In this document: in pieces, positions 8,388 through 15,971 of the stretch
Layout: each line of letters begins with the position of its first letter
How positions within the stretch are numbered: the stretch's first letter is position 1
From: CALHVX01 sp964640725
Lineage (GTDB): Bacteria > Pseudomonadota > Gammaproteobacteria > Pseudomonadales > Azotimanducaceae
Direction: 5' to 3'
Length of the DNA: 64,000 nt
Assembly (NCBI GenBank): GCA_964640725.1
Contig: CAZXIJ010000004.1
Span: forward strand, 62,001 to 126,000
Notes under the pieces: model-generated
Databases searched by the model: none
Seen by the model: only the letters and a program-made list of their open reading frames with translations
Told to the model about the DNA's origin: nothing
Made by a program: the position numbers and the translations under genes

Positions 8388-9599
8388 GTGAGCCTCGCCT
8401 TCAGCGGCCTGCGAGTCGTCGACTTCACCCAGGTTCTGGCCGGGCCGTTCGCCACCCAGCAGCTCGCCCTGCAGGGCGCGGACGTCATCAAGATTGAGCT
8501 GCCCGGTACCGGCGATATGACCCGCGCTCTGCTCGTGGGCGGCAACAGCGAAGCCGACAGCGCCCCGGGCATGACGGCGAGCTTCATGACCTGCAACCAG
8601 GGCAAGCGCAGTATCGTGCTTGACCTCAAAACCGATGCCGGCCGGGACGTTGCCGAAGCGCTGATTGCGACCGCCGATGCCCTCGTCGAAAACTTCAAGC
8701 CCGGCACCATGGAACGGCTCGGTCTGGGCTATGACCGGGTGCGTCGCATCAAGCCGGACATCGTCTACTGCTCCGTGTCCGGCTACGGCCAGCGCGGCCC
8801 CAAGGCAGGCCTGCCCGCTTTCGACGGCGCGATCCAGGCCTCCTCGGGCATGATGAGCATCACCGGGCACGCCGAGAGCGGACCGACTCGTACCGGCTTC
8901 TTTGCCGTCGACATGTCCACCGCCCTGCATGCCGCATTCGCGATCTCCGCGGCGCTGTTCCGGCGCCAGCAGACCGGCGCCGGCCAACATCTGGACGTTA
9001 CGATGCTGGACACCGCGCTCATGATGCAGGCGCCCCAGCTGGCGAGCACCGCGCTCACCGGCCGGACGCCGCAGCTCAACGGCAATTCGTCCCCGACCCG
9101 GGAGCCAACGGCCAACGTGTTTCCCTGCGCAGACGGTTACGTGCAGATCAGCGCCCTGAAGGAAAAACAGATGAACGCGCTGCTGAGCGCGTTGGGGCTG
9201 GATGGCTGGGCCCAGGACCCGCGCTTTGCGGATGCCAAGCGCCGCAAGGCGCACAGCGAAGAGATCCGTACCGCCCTGGCCGAAGTGCTCTCGCAATCGC
9301 CCGCCGGGCACTGGCTCAAAGTTCTGAACGACGCTGGCGTGCCCTGCTCGCAGATCACGTCATTGGACCAGGTCATGGAAGAACCGGCCCTGGCCGAGCG
9401 GCCGGTGCTGCAGTCGTTGCCGCACCCGAAGCGCGATGGCGACACGCGGGTCGTCGGCCCCGGCCACATGGCCAATGTTGACGGGCCAGTCCCCGGGCGC
9501 CCACCGCCCGGGCTGGGAGAGCACACTGAAGAAGTGCTGGCGGAGCTTGGCTACAGCGCTTCAGAAGTGGAACGGCTGCGGGACGCAGCCGTCATCTAG
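8388..9599 (+). CDS. CaiB/BaiF family (class III) CoA-transferase
   Basis: A 403-residue protein of the class III CoA-transferase family. Typical segments are SGLRVVDFTQVLAGPFATQQ at the N-terminus, ADVIKIELPGTGDMTR, CNQGKRSIVLDLKT, VSGYGQRGP and FFAVDMSTALHAA, whose Asp is at the position of the catalytic aspartate of formyl-CoA transferase. Relatives move CoA between carboxylic acids, or in the racemase branch act on 2-methylacyl-CoA; the acceptor here is unknown. I chose the GTG at 8388 because AAGGA lies nine bases upstream; the in-frame TTG at 8379 overlaps that site. It is the last gene of the trxB run. A scaffold gap begins 13 nt after the stop. Confidence 0.9.
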   Translation: MSLAFSGLRVVDFTQVLAGPFATQQLALQGADVIKIELPGTGDMTRALLVGGNSEADSAPGMTASFMTCNQGKRSIVLDLKTDAGRDVAEALIATADALVENFKPGTMERLGLGYDRVRRIKPDIVYCSVSGYGQRGPKAGLPAFDGAIQASSGMMSITGHAESGPTRTGFFAVDMSTALHAAFAISAALFRRQQTGAGQHLDVTMLDTALMMQAPQLASTALTGRTPQLNGNSSPTREPTANVFPCADGYVQISALKEKQMNALLSALGLDGWAQDPRFADAKRRKAHSEEIRTALAEVLSQSPAGHWLKVLNDAGVPCSQITSLDQVMEEPALAERPVLQSLPHPKRDGDTRVVGPGHMANVDGPVPGRPPPGLGEHTEEVLAELGYSASEVERLRDAAVI

Positions 9600-9612
9600 C
9601 GGGGCAAGGCCT

Positions 9613-9712
9613 NNNNNNNNNNNNNNNNNNNNNNNNNNNNNNNNNNNNNNNNNNNNNNNNNNNNNNNNNNNNNNNNNNNNNNNNNNNNNNNNNNNNNNNN
9701 NNNNNNNNNNNN
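9613..9712. other. Assembly gap (100 N)
   Basis: Exactly 100 N, the conventional size for a gap of unknown length. It lies between the convergent CoA-transferase and cyclophilin genes, so probably no gene is broken. Similar strings (GGGCAAGGCC-like) stand on both sides, suggesting that a short repeat or hairpin stopped the assembly. Confidence 0.98.
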
Positions 9713-9742
9713 GCGGGCAAGGCCCGGGGCCGAGTGCGGGCG

Positions 9743-10246
9743 CTAGTCGAGCGTCTTGTTCCACTCGGCGACGCGGTCGCTGTGCGCATCCAGGTGCGCC
9801 TGCACCTCGCCGGCCAGGTCGATCCCTTCAATCTGGTCGCCCTGGACGATGCTGTTGACCACATCCTGATCAGCATCGCTCACCACTTCTCCAAAGATCG
9901 TGTGCGCGCCGTCCAGCCAGGGCGTCGCGACATGCGTGATGAAGAACTGCGAGCCGTTCGTGCCGGGCCCTGCGTTGGCCATGGAAAAGCGCCCGGGCTG
10001 GGCATGCTTGAGGTCCGGCGTGCACTCGTCTTCGAAACGATAGCCCGGGCCGCCTGTGCCAGTGCCCTGAGGGCAGCCGCCCTGCACCATGAAGTCGGCG
10101 ATGACACGGTGAAAACCGAGATTGTCATAGAAACCGCGCTGGGCCAGGTTCAGAAAATTGGCCACAGTGACCGGGGCCTGTTCCGGAAACAGCCGGAGGT
10201 GAATGGCGCCCTTGTTGGTCCGCATGGTGGCAATAAGATCAGACAT
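9743..10246 (-). CDS. Cyclophilin-type peptidyl-prolyl cis-trans isomerase
   Basis: A 167-residue single-domain cyclophilin without a signal peptide, so cytoplasmic like PpiB. Active-site features are GFHRVIADFMVQGG (catalytic Arg of FHR and the FMVQGG strand), FSMANAGPGTNGSQFFIT and the late HTIFGEV. It isomerises X-Pro bonds during folding. AGGAG lies five bases before the ATG. The tail AHLDAHSDRVAEWNKTLD is longer than in E. coli PpiB and looks helical. It is the last gene of a minus-strand run beginning with the luciferase-like oxidoreductase, 35 nt after the hydroxyacid dehydrogenase, but its housekeeping role gives no hint about that pathway. Confidence 0.93.
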   Translation of the reverse strand: MSDLIATMRTNKGAIHLRLFPEQAPVTVANFLNLAQRGFYDNLGFHRVIADFMVQGGCPQGTGTGGPGYRFEDECTPDLKHAQPGRFSMANAGPGTNGSQFFITHVATPWLDGAHTIFGEVVSDADQDVVNSIVQGDQIEGIDLAGEVQAHLDAHSDRVAEWNKTLD

Positions 10247-10281
10247 AGGAGCTCCTGCGTTCCTGAGGTACTAAACGGCGC

Positions 10282-11256
10282 TCACCATACCGGATCAGGC
10301 AAAGGTTCGCCTGCAAGATGCGCGGCGACGTTCGCTGCGACGCGCCAGCCCATGGCCGCCCGGGTCTGCGCCGTGGCGCTGCCCAAATGGGGCAGGAGCA
10401 CCACGTTCTCAAGCCCCAGCAGCGATTCGTGAACGACCGGTTCCCGCTCGTAGACGTCCAGCCCGGCGCCAGCCAGCGTGCCGGCCGCCAGCGCCTGTCC
10501 AAGCGCGGCCTCGTCGACGATGTCGCCCCGGGCGGTGTTGATGAGATAGGCGTCCGGCGAAAATTGCGCGAGCCGCTCGGCGTCAATCAGGTGCCGCGTC
10601 TCCGGCGTGCTGGGGCAGTGCAGAGAGACAAAATTGCTGCCGGCGATCAGCGCGTCCAGGGACGGTGCCGCCTGCACGTCAAGCTCGGCCGCGAGCTCGG
10701 CCGGCAGCGGCGAGCGGCTGAAGCAGGACACCTGCATGCCGAAGCCCCCGCGGGCGCGTCGGGCGACCGCCTGGCCGATACGCCCCATGCCAACAATCCC
10801 CAGCTGCGCGCCGCTGACCTCCCGGCCCATCAGCTGCTTCGGTTGCCAGCCGCCCCAATGGCCGGCCCGCAGCCAGCGCTCGCCCTCGCCGGCGCGCCGC
10901 GCAACCATCAACATCAGCAGCAGCGCCAGGTCTGCGGTCGCGTCCGTCAGCACGTCCGGCGTGTTCGACACAGCGATTCCAAGGGCCCGGGCCGCGCTGA
11001 CATCGATGTGGTTGTAGCCCACCCCGAAGTTCGCGAACAGGCGGCAGCGCAGCCGTGCCGGATCCAGAGACTGCACAAAGCCACCACCGAGGTCGTCCGT
11101 GACCGTCGGGCACACCACGTCAGCCCAGTAGCAGGCTTCCCGCAAGGCTTGCGCATCCATGGCGCCGGACTGCCCGGGCAGCCGAACGTCGTAGCGTTCG
11201 CACAGCGCAGTTTCTACGGATTCGGGAAAGCGCCGGGTCAGGGCCACCCGCGTCAC
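10282..11256 (-). CDS. D-2-hydroxyacid dehydrogenase
   Basis: A 324-residue NAD(P)-dependent D-isomer-specific 2-hydroxyacid dehydrogenase. The Rossmann motif is LGIVGMGRIGQAVARRA, the signature around the catalytic Arg is INTARGDIVDEAAL, and the catalytic His is in VLLPHLGSAT; ANFGVGYNHIDV precedes the nucleotide domain. Relatives include glyoxylate/hydroxypyruvate reductases and lactate or formate dehydrogenases; GVGYNHID and the overall length favour the glyoxylate reductase-like group. The start is a GTG at 11256 that overlaps the stop of the upstream SDR gene by 4 nt (GTGA), so translation is coupled to the P450/SDR operon. That link suggests a 2-oxo or 2-hydroxy acid as an intermediate or product of the pathway. 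Confidence 0.88.
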   Translation of the reverse strand: MTRVALTRRFPESVETALCERYDVRLPGQSGAMDAQALREACYWADVVCPTVTDDLGGGFVQSLDPARLRCRLFANFGVGYNHIDVSAARALGIAVSNTPDVLTDATADLALLLMLMVARRAGEGERWLRAGHWGGWQPKQLMGREVSGAQLGIVGMGRIGQAVARRARGGFGMQVSCFSRSPLPAELAAELDVQAAPSLDALIAGSNFVSLHCPSTPETRHLIDAERLAQFSPDAYLINTARGDIVDEAALGQALAAGTLAGAGLDVYEREPVVHESLLGLENVVLLPHLGSATAQTRAAMGWRVAANVAAHLAGEPLPDPVW

Positions 11257-12392
11257 AGCTGGCCGTCCCAGCTGACAGGCGGCAACACGCGCGCGGCCTG
11301 GAGACGCGCCAGCGCCGCTGTAAACATCTGCCTCGTATCGCAGCACTCGCCAAAGCCCGCCTGCCGCAACGCCACCGTGCTCACCAGCGCCGGTGGCGCC
11401 GGGCTCTTGCGCTGGGGCGCAAAGAGCGCATCTGCGTAGTGATGCGACTCGCCGAGCATGGACAACAGCGGGTGCCGGACCAGGTCCAGTCGTTCCTGAA
11501 TCTGCCCGTAGCGGTCCGCCTGCTCCGCGAGCCAGGGCGCGAGGGTCAGCGGACGGTGCTCGCCGGGCACCATGCCCAGGGCCACGGCGATGTCCGGCCA
11601 CAGGGACGAAAAAGTGAAGGGCTCGCCGTTGGTGACGTTGAAGATCCGGTTCCGGGCTTCGGGCGCGCGCGTTGCCCAGTGCAGCATGCGCCCGAGCAAC
11701 AGAGCGTCCGTCGCCTCGAAGAGCGTGTCCTGTCCCGCCCCGAAGGGCCCTCCGGGATAGTGCAGGGGCTCCCCGGCCACTTTGCGCAGGGCACCGTAGC
11801 AGCCGATCACGGGCATCAAATTCATGGCCGAGCCGAGCGCGTCGCCAAACACGATCTGGGGCCGCACGATGGTGTAGGCCAGTCCGTCCCGGGCAGCGCA
11901 CAGCTGGCGCAGCCGGTCTTCCTGCAGCCAGTAGAAGTTGTCGTGCGCATCGCGCGGGCTGTCTTCCCGCGCAGGCACGTCGATCGCGTGCAGATGGGCG
12001 CCGTAGGCCTTGGTGCCCTGCATCAGGCAAATCTGTTCCAGCGACGAAGGCTGAGCACAGAGCACCGCGGTCAGCGTCGCGAACATCTGATCGTTGATCG
12101 CCATCTGCTCCGGGTCTACCCACCCTTCGATCAGGCCCGGCTGCTCGTAGAGCGCCGCGTAGACCAGATGGGTCACCCTGGCGAGCGCTCCGGCCTGAGC
12201 CTGAACCGAAGCAGGGTCCCGCAGGTCCACCGGCAGGTGCACCACCGCGCTCTGCCGCTCGGGACCGTCGGTCGCCAGAGCTGGCACACGGCGGGACAGG
12301 GCCAGCACCTGATCGCCGGCGGCCGCAAATGCGGCAATTGCGGCCTGCCCGACGACTCCGGAAGCGCCGGCAACCAGCACGACACGCGTCAT
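11253..12392 (-). CDS. SDR oxidoreductase, PRISE-like (progesterone 5-beta-reductase/iridoid synthase type)
   Basis: A 379-residue extended short-chain dehydrogenase. The N-terminal nucleotide motif is GASGVVG, and the segment around residue 150, NFYWLQEDRLRQL followed by YTIVRPQIVFG, matches the NFYYxQED signature of the PRISE family, enzymes that reduce enones such as 4-ene-3-oxosteroids, 8-oxogeranial and other alpha,beta-unsaturated carbonyls. GCYGALRKVAGEPLHYPG also fits that family. The ATG at 12392 comes a single base after the P450 stop, and its own stop overlaps the hydroxyacid dehydrogenase start. The family call rests on the motif; the real substrate is unknown. Confidence 0.8.
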   Translation of the reverse strand: MTRVVLVAGASGVVGQAAIAAFAAAGDQVLALSRRVPALATDGPERQSAVVHLPVDLRDPASVQAQAGALARVTHLVYAALYEQPGLIEGWVDPEQMAINDQMFATLTAVLCAQPSSLEQICLMQGTKAYGAHLHAIDVPAREDSPRDAHDNFYWLQEDRLRQLCAARDGLAYTIVRPQIVFGDALGSAMNLMPVIGCYGALRKVAGEPLHYPGGPFGAGQDTLFEATDALLLGRMLHWATRAPEARNRIFNVTNGEPFTFSSLWPDIAVALGMVPGEHRPLTLAPWLAEQADRYGQIQERLDLVRHPLLSMLGESHHYADALFAPQRKSPAPPALVSTVALRQAGFGECCDTRQMFTAALARLQAARVLPPVSWDGQL

Positions 12393-12393
12393 G

Positions 12394-13665
12394 TCAGCGC
12401 CAGGTGACTTGCAGCGGCAGGTGCGGCAGGTTGCGCAGCACGAAGCTGGGCTCGGCGCTGGGCGGCGCCTGGCTGGCGTCCAGGCTGACGGACTCAATGC
12501 GGTCAAACAGCGCCGCAAAGCCAAGGTTCAACTCCTGCCGCGCCAGGGGCGCGCCGATGCAGTGATGGACGCCGCTGCCGAACGCGAGCTGAGCACCGGC
12601 CTTGGGGCGATCCAGATCCAGCACATCTGGGTCCGGAAACTGACGCTCGTCGCGGTTCGCAGCGCCAAAGCGCAGCATGACCATGCTGCCGGCCTTGAGC
12701 GGCACGCCGCCGAGCTCTGTGTCCTGGGTGACGAGGCGCGGCAACCCCTGCACCGGCGCGTCGAGCCGCAGCGCTTCTTCGACAAAGGTACGCACCCGTT
12801 TCGCATCCCCCCGCAGCGCGGCCTGCGCCTCCGGGCGACTGGTCAGGTGCAACATGCCCCAGCCGAAGGCGCTGGTGGTCGTTTCGTGCCCGGCCACGAG
12901 AAACTGGTTCAGGATGCTCAAACACTCACCGTGGGTCAGCTGCCGGTCCTCGTCTGCCAGCCGGCTGTTGGCGAGCTGGCTGATCATGTCGTCTTCCGGC
13001 TGAGTGCGGCGTGCTTCGATCAGGTCGATCAGATAGCGCTGCAGCGCCAGCGCTGTTTCAGCGCGCTCAATTTGCGCGTCAGGCGTCATGGGCGACAGTC
13101 GGAGGGTTCCCGCTGCCTCGGTCGCGGCATGGTCGAAGAAGTCGCGGTCGCTGCGCGGCACGCCAAGGCGATCGCCGATAATCAGCAAGGGTACGGGGTC
13201 GGCAAACGCGGTCATGAAATCGATCGCTGTCTCGCCCGCAAAGCGATCAATAGTCTCGTCGATCACGGTCTGCACGGACGCCTCTGCAGCCCGTATGCGC
13301 GACGCGGTAAACAGCTCCGCAACCAGCGACCGGTAGCGGGTGTGCTCCGGCTCATCAAGGGTCAGCATCGTTGGTGGCAGCTCAATCAGCTGCGCCGTGA
13401 GCGCCAGCAGGCGCTGCTGGGCGGCCGGCGGCGCCGAGTCAAACAGAATCTTCTGCGCGCCGGCCAGAAAATCGCCGAACTGCGAGGAAAACACGCGGGT
13501 GTCGCGAATCGCTTCGCGAACCAGGTCATAGCGGGTGATGGCGTACAGGTTCATTTCCGGCACGAAGTACACCGGCGCCTCGTCCCGCAAGGTCTGGTAG
13601 GCCTCGTAGGGATCCAGCAGCGTGGCTTCGGAGAACAGCGAAACGTCGGTGAGAGATGGCTTCAT
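12394..13665 (-). CDS. Cytochrome P450 (bacterial class I type)
   Basis: A 423-residue soluble P450. The I-helix oxygen-binding motif is FLVAGHETTTS, the K-helix ExxR is in VEEALRLDAP, and the heme-binding loop is FGSGVHHCIGAPLAR with the thiolate Cys near residue 369. It would hydroxylate a small hydrophobic substrate using electrons from a ferredoxin and ferredoxin reductase; neither is in this operon, so redox partners must come from elsewhere, perhaps the ferredoxin at 28086-28406. AGGA lies eight bases before the ATG. It is followed after one base by the PRISE-like SDR and preceded after 42 nt by a flavin monooxygenase-like gene, so it appears to be the oxygenase of a small catabolic or biosynthetic operon. 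Confidence 0.93.
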   Translation of the reverse strand: MKPSLTDVSLFSEATLLDPYEAYQTLRDEAPVYFVPEMNLYAITRYDLVREAIRDTRVFSSQFGDFLAGAQKILFDSAPPAAQQRLLALTAQLIELPPTMLTLDEPEHTRYRSLVAELFTASRIRAAEASVQTVIDETIDRFAGETAIDFMTAFADPVPLLIIGDRLGVPRSDRDFFDHAATEAAGTLRLSPMTPDAQIERAETALALQRYLIDLIEARRTQPEDDMISQLANSRLADEDRQLTHGECLSILNQFLVAGHETTTSAFGWGMLHLTSRPEAQAALRGDAKRVRTFVEEALRLDAPVQGLPRLVTQDTELGGVPLKAGSMVMLRFGAANRDERQFPDPDVLDLDRPKAGAQLAFGSGVHHCIGAPLARQELNLGFAALFDRIESVSLDASQAPPSAEPSFVLRNLPHLPLQVTWR

Positions 13666-13707
13666 AGCGCGGTCCTGGGTCGATGATGAGTCATTGTGAA
13701 CGGCAAG

Positions 13708-14787
13708 CTAGAGATCGTCGAGCGCCGGGCGCAAGGCCGCGGCAACCCGTTCAAGCACCTGATAGCGCGGCTCAAAGGCCGGCAGCACCATGATCTGGGT
13801 CAGGCCGGCCTCTGCCAGTGCCGCCAGCTGCTCGAGCAGCGCGTCCGGTGTGCCGATCATGCAACCGGCCTGAATCACCTCCGGCGTCAGGAACTGCGCT
13901 TCTTCCGGCAGCACCCAGCAGTTGTGGCCTGCGTGAATGCGCTGGTGCCGCCGCTCTGGCGGCGTCTGCTCCACCAGCGCGCAGTAGTCCTGCCAGATGC
14001 CCGCATAGGCGTTGGGCGGCTGATGGCCAAAATTGCGAAACTGATCGTAGGCGTAGTGCACGGCGGCCATCGCCATGGCGCCCGACTCTGCCTTGACCCG
14101 GGCAGAGTCCAGGGCCTCGCCGGGGTCCAGCACGCTGATCGCCGTCAACGCGGTGACCGGGTACGGCGCGCCGTCAAGGCTGCGGCCAGCCGCCGCTGCG
14201 CCTTCAGCGATCGCGTGCTGCATGGTGCGCATAACAGCAGCGCTGGACGCCAGCGCGACCACCGCGCCGTCACCGTACGCGCCGGCCAGGCGCAGCGAAC
14301 GGGGACCAAAACCGGACACGTAGAGCGGTATCGGATCCGCCAGGTTCACGAACCCGTGCTCGGGCATGATGTGCCGGATGGGCACTGATCCGCTCGCTGT
14401 TGGCAGCATCGCTTCCTCGCCGCTCAGCAACGGCTTAAGCGTCTGCAGATAGGCCTCAAAGGCCTTCAGGCGCTGCGGTGGCGCCCCCATCACGCGCAGG
14501 GCCGTGTTGCCCGCGCCGACCCCGCAGAACACCCGGCCCGGGGCGATGGCGTTAATGGTGGCGATACTGGCTGCGGTGACCGGAGCGGGCCGGGTGCCGG
14601 TCACCGCAACCCCCGTGCCCAACCTGATCCGGCGGGTTCGGGACGCGGCAAGGGCCAGGGTCGCGTAGCAATCTGACCAGAGCATCTGGCTGTCGGCCAG
14701 CCAGGCATGGCTGTAACCGAGCGCCTCGGCCCGCACCACGTAATCGATATCGTTGATATGCGATGCCACGCATACGCCCAGATCCAT
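13708..14787 (-). CDS. LLM-class (luciferase-like) flavin-dependent oxidoreductase
   Basis: A 359-residue TIM-barrel protein of the bacterial luciferase/F420 superfamily: ALGYSHAWLADSQMLWSDCY at the N-terminus, TRRIRLGTGVAVTGTRPAPV in the middle, PGRVFCGVGAGNTA and PIPLYVSGFGPRSLRLAG later. Members use reduced FMN or F420 for oxygenation or hydride transfer. GVGAGNTA and SGFGPRSLRLAG resemble the F420-type and 5,10-methylene-H4MPT reductase-like branch, but cofactor choice cannot be fixed from sequence. GGAG lies seven bases before the ATG. It is the first gene of the minus-strand operon running into the P450, SDR and hydroxyacid dehydrogenase genes, and is divergent from the 2OG oxygenase gene. 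Confidence 0.88.
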   Translation of the reverse strand: MDLGVCVASHINDIDYVVRAEALGYSHAWLADSQMLWSDCYATLALAASRTRRIRLGTGVAVTGTRPAPVTAASIATINAIAPGRVFCGVGAGNTALRVMGAPPQRLKAFEAYLQTLKPLLSGEEAMLPTASGSVPIRHIMPEHGFVNLADPIPLYVSGFGPRSLRLAGAYGDGAVVALASSAAVMRTMQHAIAEGAAAAGRSLDGAPYPVTALTAISVLDPGEALDSARVKAESGAMAMAAVHYAYDQFRNFGHQPPNAYAGIWQDYCALVEQTPPERRHQRIHAGHNCWVLPEEAQFLTPEVIQAGCMIGTPDALLEQLAALAEAGLTQIMVLPAFEPRYQVLERVAAALRPALDDL

Positions 14788-14945
14788 CGCGCTTCTCCTG
14801 TGCCCGGCTCGTGGCCAGACCGGCGGTCATCCTACCCGCTCGTTGGGATCGGGTCAGGGGGGCATCGGTTTCCTGGCGGCAGCCCCGCCGGACTGCAGCG
14901 CCTGCGGTACACTGCCAGGCATCTCGCCGCAGGGAGAAGCGACCC

Positions 14946-15971
14946 GTGCCCAAAGCTGATGTACCGACCCTGAGCCTTGCCGCCCTGCGTGCCTCGGCGC
15001 AGGACCCGTCTGCCGCCAGCGCAGCGCACTCAGCCCTGGACAGGGCCTGCCAGGAACACGGGTTCTTTCTGTTAACCGGTCACGGCCTGGATGCTCCCTT
15101 CGCGGCCATGTGGGATGCCAGCGCCGCCTTCTTCACCGGCGACCCGCAACACAAGCACGCGATTTACCGCACCGCCGAGCAGCCTTTGGGCTACTACGAC
15201 CGGGAGCTGACCAAACGCCAGCGAGACCTCAAAGAGGTGTTTGATTTCACTCAGCCCCGCGCCGCCGGAGAGCGTGACCCGAACCAGTGGCCCGCTCAGC
15301 CTGCCAACTTCAGGGCGGCGATGGCGACGTTTTACGAATCCACCGGGGCCCTGGCCCTGGAGCTGCTGGCGCTGCTGGGACAGACGCTGGCCTACGGGGT
15401 CGCCCGGGAACAAGGCGCCGAGAACGCGGCGGCGCTGGCAGCCAGCCCCTTCGAGATGCCCCAGGGTAGCCCCCGCACCAGCAACGTGCGCCTGAACTAC
15501 TACCCCACTCAAGACCCCCTGGACTCAGCGGACCGCGCCGGGACGGCGGCGCTGGGCGACATGGCCTTACACCACCACACAGACCCGGGGCTCGTTACGC
15601 TGCTGCTGCAGGACGATGTCGGCGGTCTGCAGACCCGAACCCGCAGCGGCGAGTGGATCGATGTGCCTGCCAATCCGAATGCGGTGGTCGTCAACCTTGG
15701 GGACGCGCTGCAGGTCGTGAGCAACGACCGCTACTGCGCCGCGGTCCATCGCGTGTTGCCCATGGGCTCGCGCGCACGCTACAGCACACCGTACTTTTTG
15801 AACCCGCGGCCGGACGCGGTCCTGGCACCGCTCGACGCGCTCGCCGGCAGCGCCCCGCGCTATCGACCGATCCCCTGGAAGCAGTACATACAGGCCCGCA
15901 TCGATGACAATTTTGCAGACCTGGGCGAAGACGACACGCAGATCAGCCACTACCGGGTCGCCAGCGGCTGA
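14946..15971 (+). CDS. 2-oxoglutarate/Fe(II) oxygenase, isopenicillin N synthase family
   Basis: A 341-residue non-heme iron enzyme. The N-terminal DIOX_N segment includes DRACQEHGFFLLTGHGLDA; the Fe ligands are the His and Asp of HHHTDPGLVTLL and the later His of AAVHRVLP, with the co-substrate anchor RYSTPYF. Such enzymes couple oxidative decarboxylation of 2-oxoglutarate to hydroxylation, desaturation or ring formation. The substrate is not evident. The start is the GTG at 14946, with AGGGAG nine bases upstream; upstream in-frame codons would read through the divergent promoter region. Its stop is directly followed by the ATG of the sulfatase-fold membrane gene, so the two are probably one transcript, but no functional link is obvious. 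Confidence 0.88.
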   Translation: MPKADVPTLSLAALRASAQDPSAASAAHSALDRACQEHGFFLLTGHGLDAPFAAMWDASAAFFTGDPQHKHAIYRTAEQPLGYYDRELTKRQRDLKEVFDFTQPRAAGERDPNQWPAQPANFRAAMATFYESTGALALELLALLGQTLAYGVAREQGAENAAALAASPFEMPQGSPRTSNVRLNYYPTQDPLDSADRAGTAALGDMALHHHTDPGLVTLLLQDDVGGLQTRTRSGEWIDVPANPNAVVVNLGDALQVVSNDRYCAAVHRVLPMGSRARYSTPYFLNPRPDAVLAPLDALAGSAPRYRPIPWKQYIQARIDDNFADLGEDDTQISHYRVASG

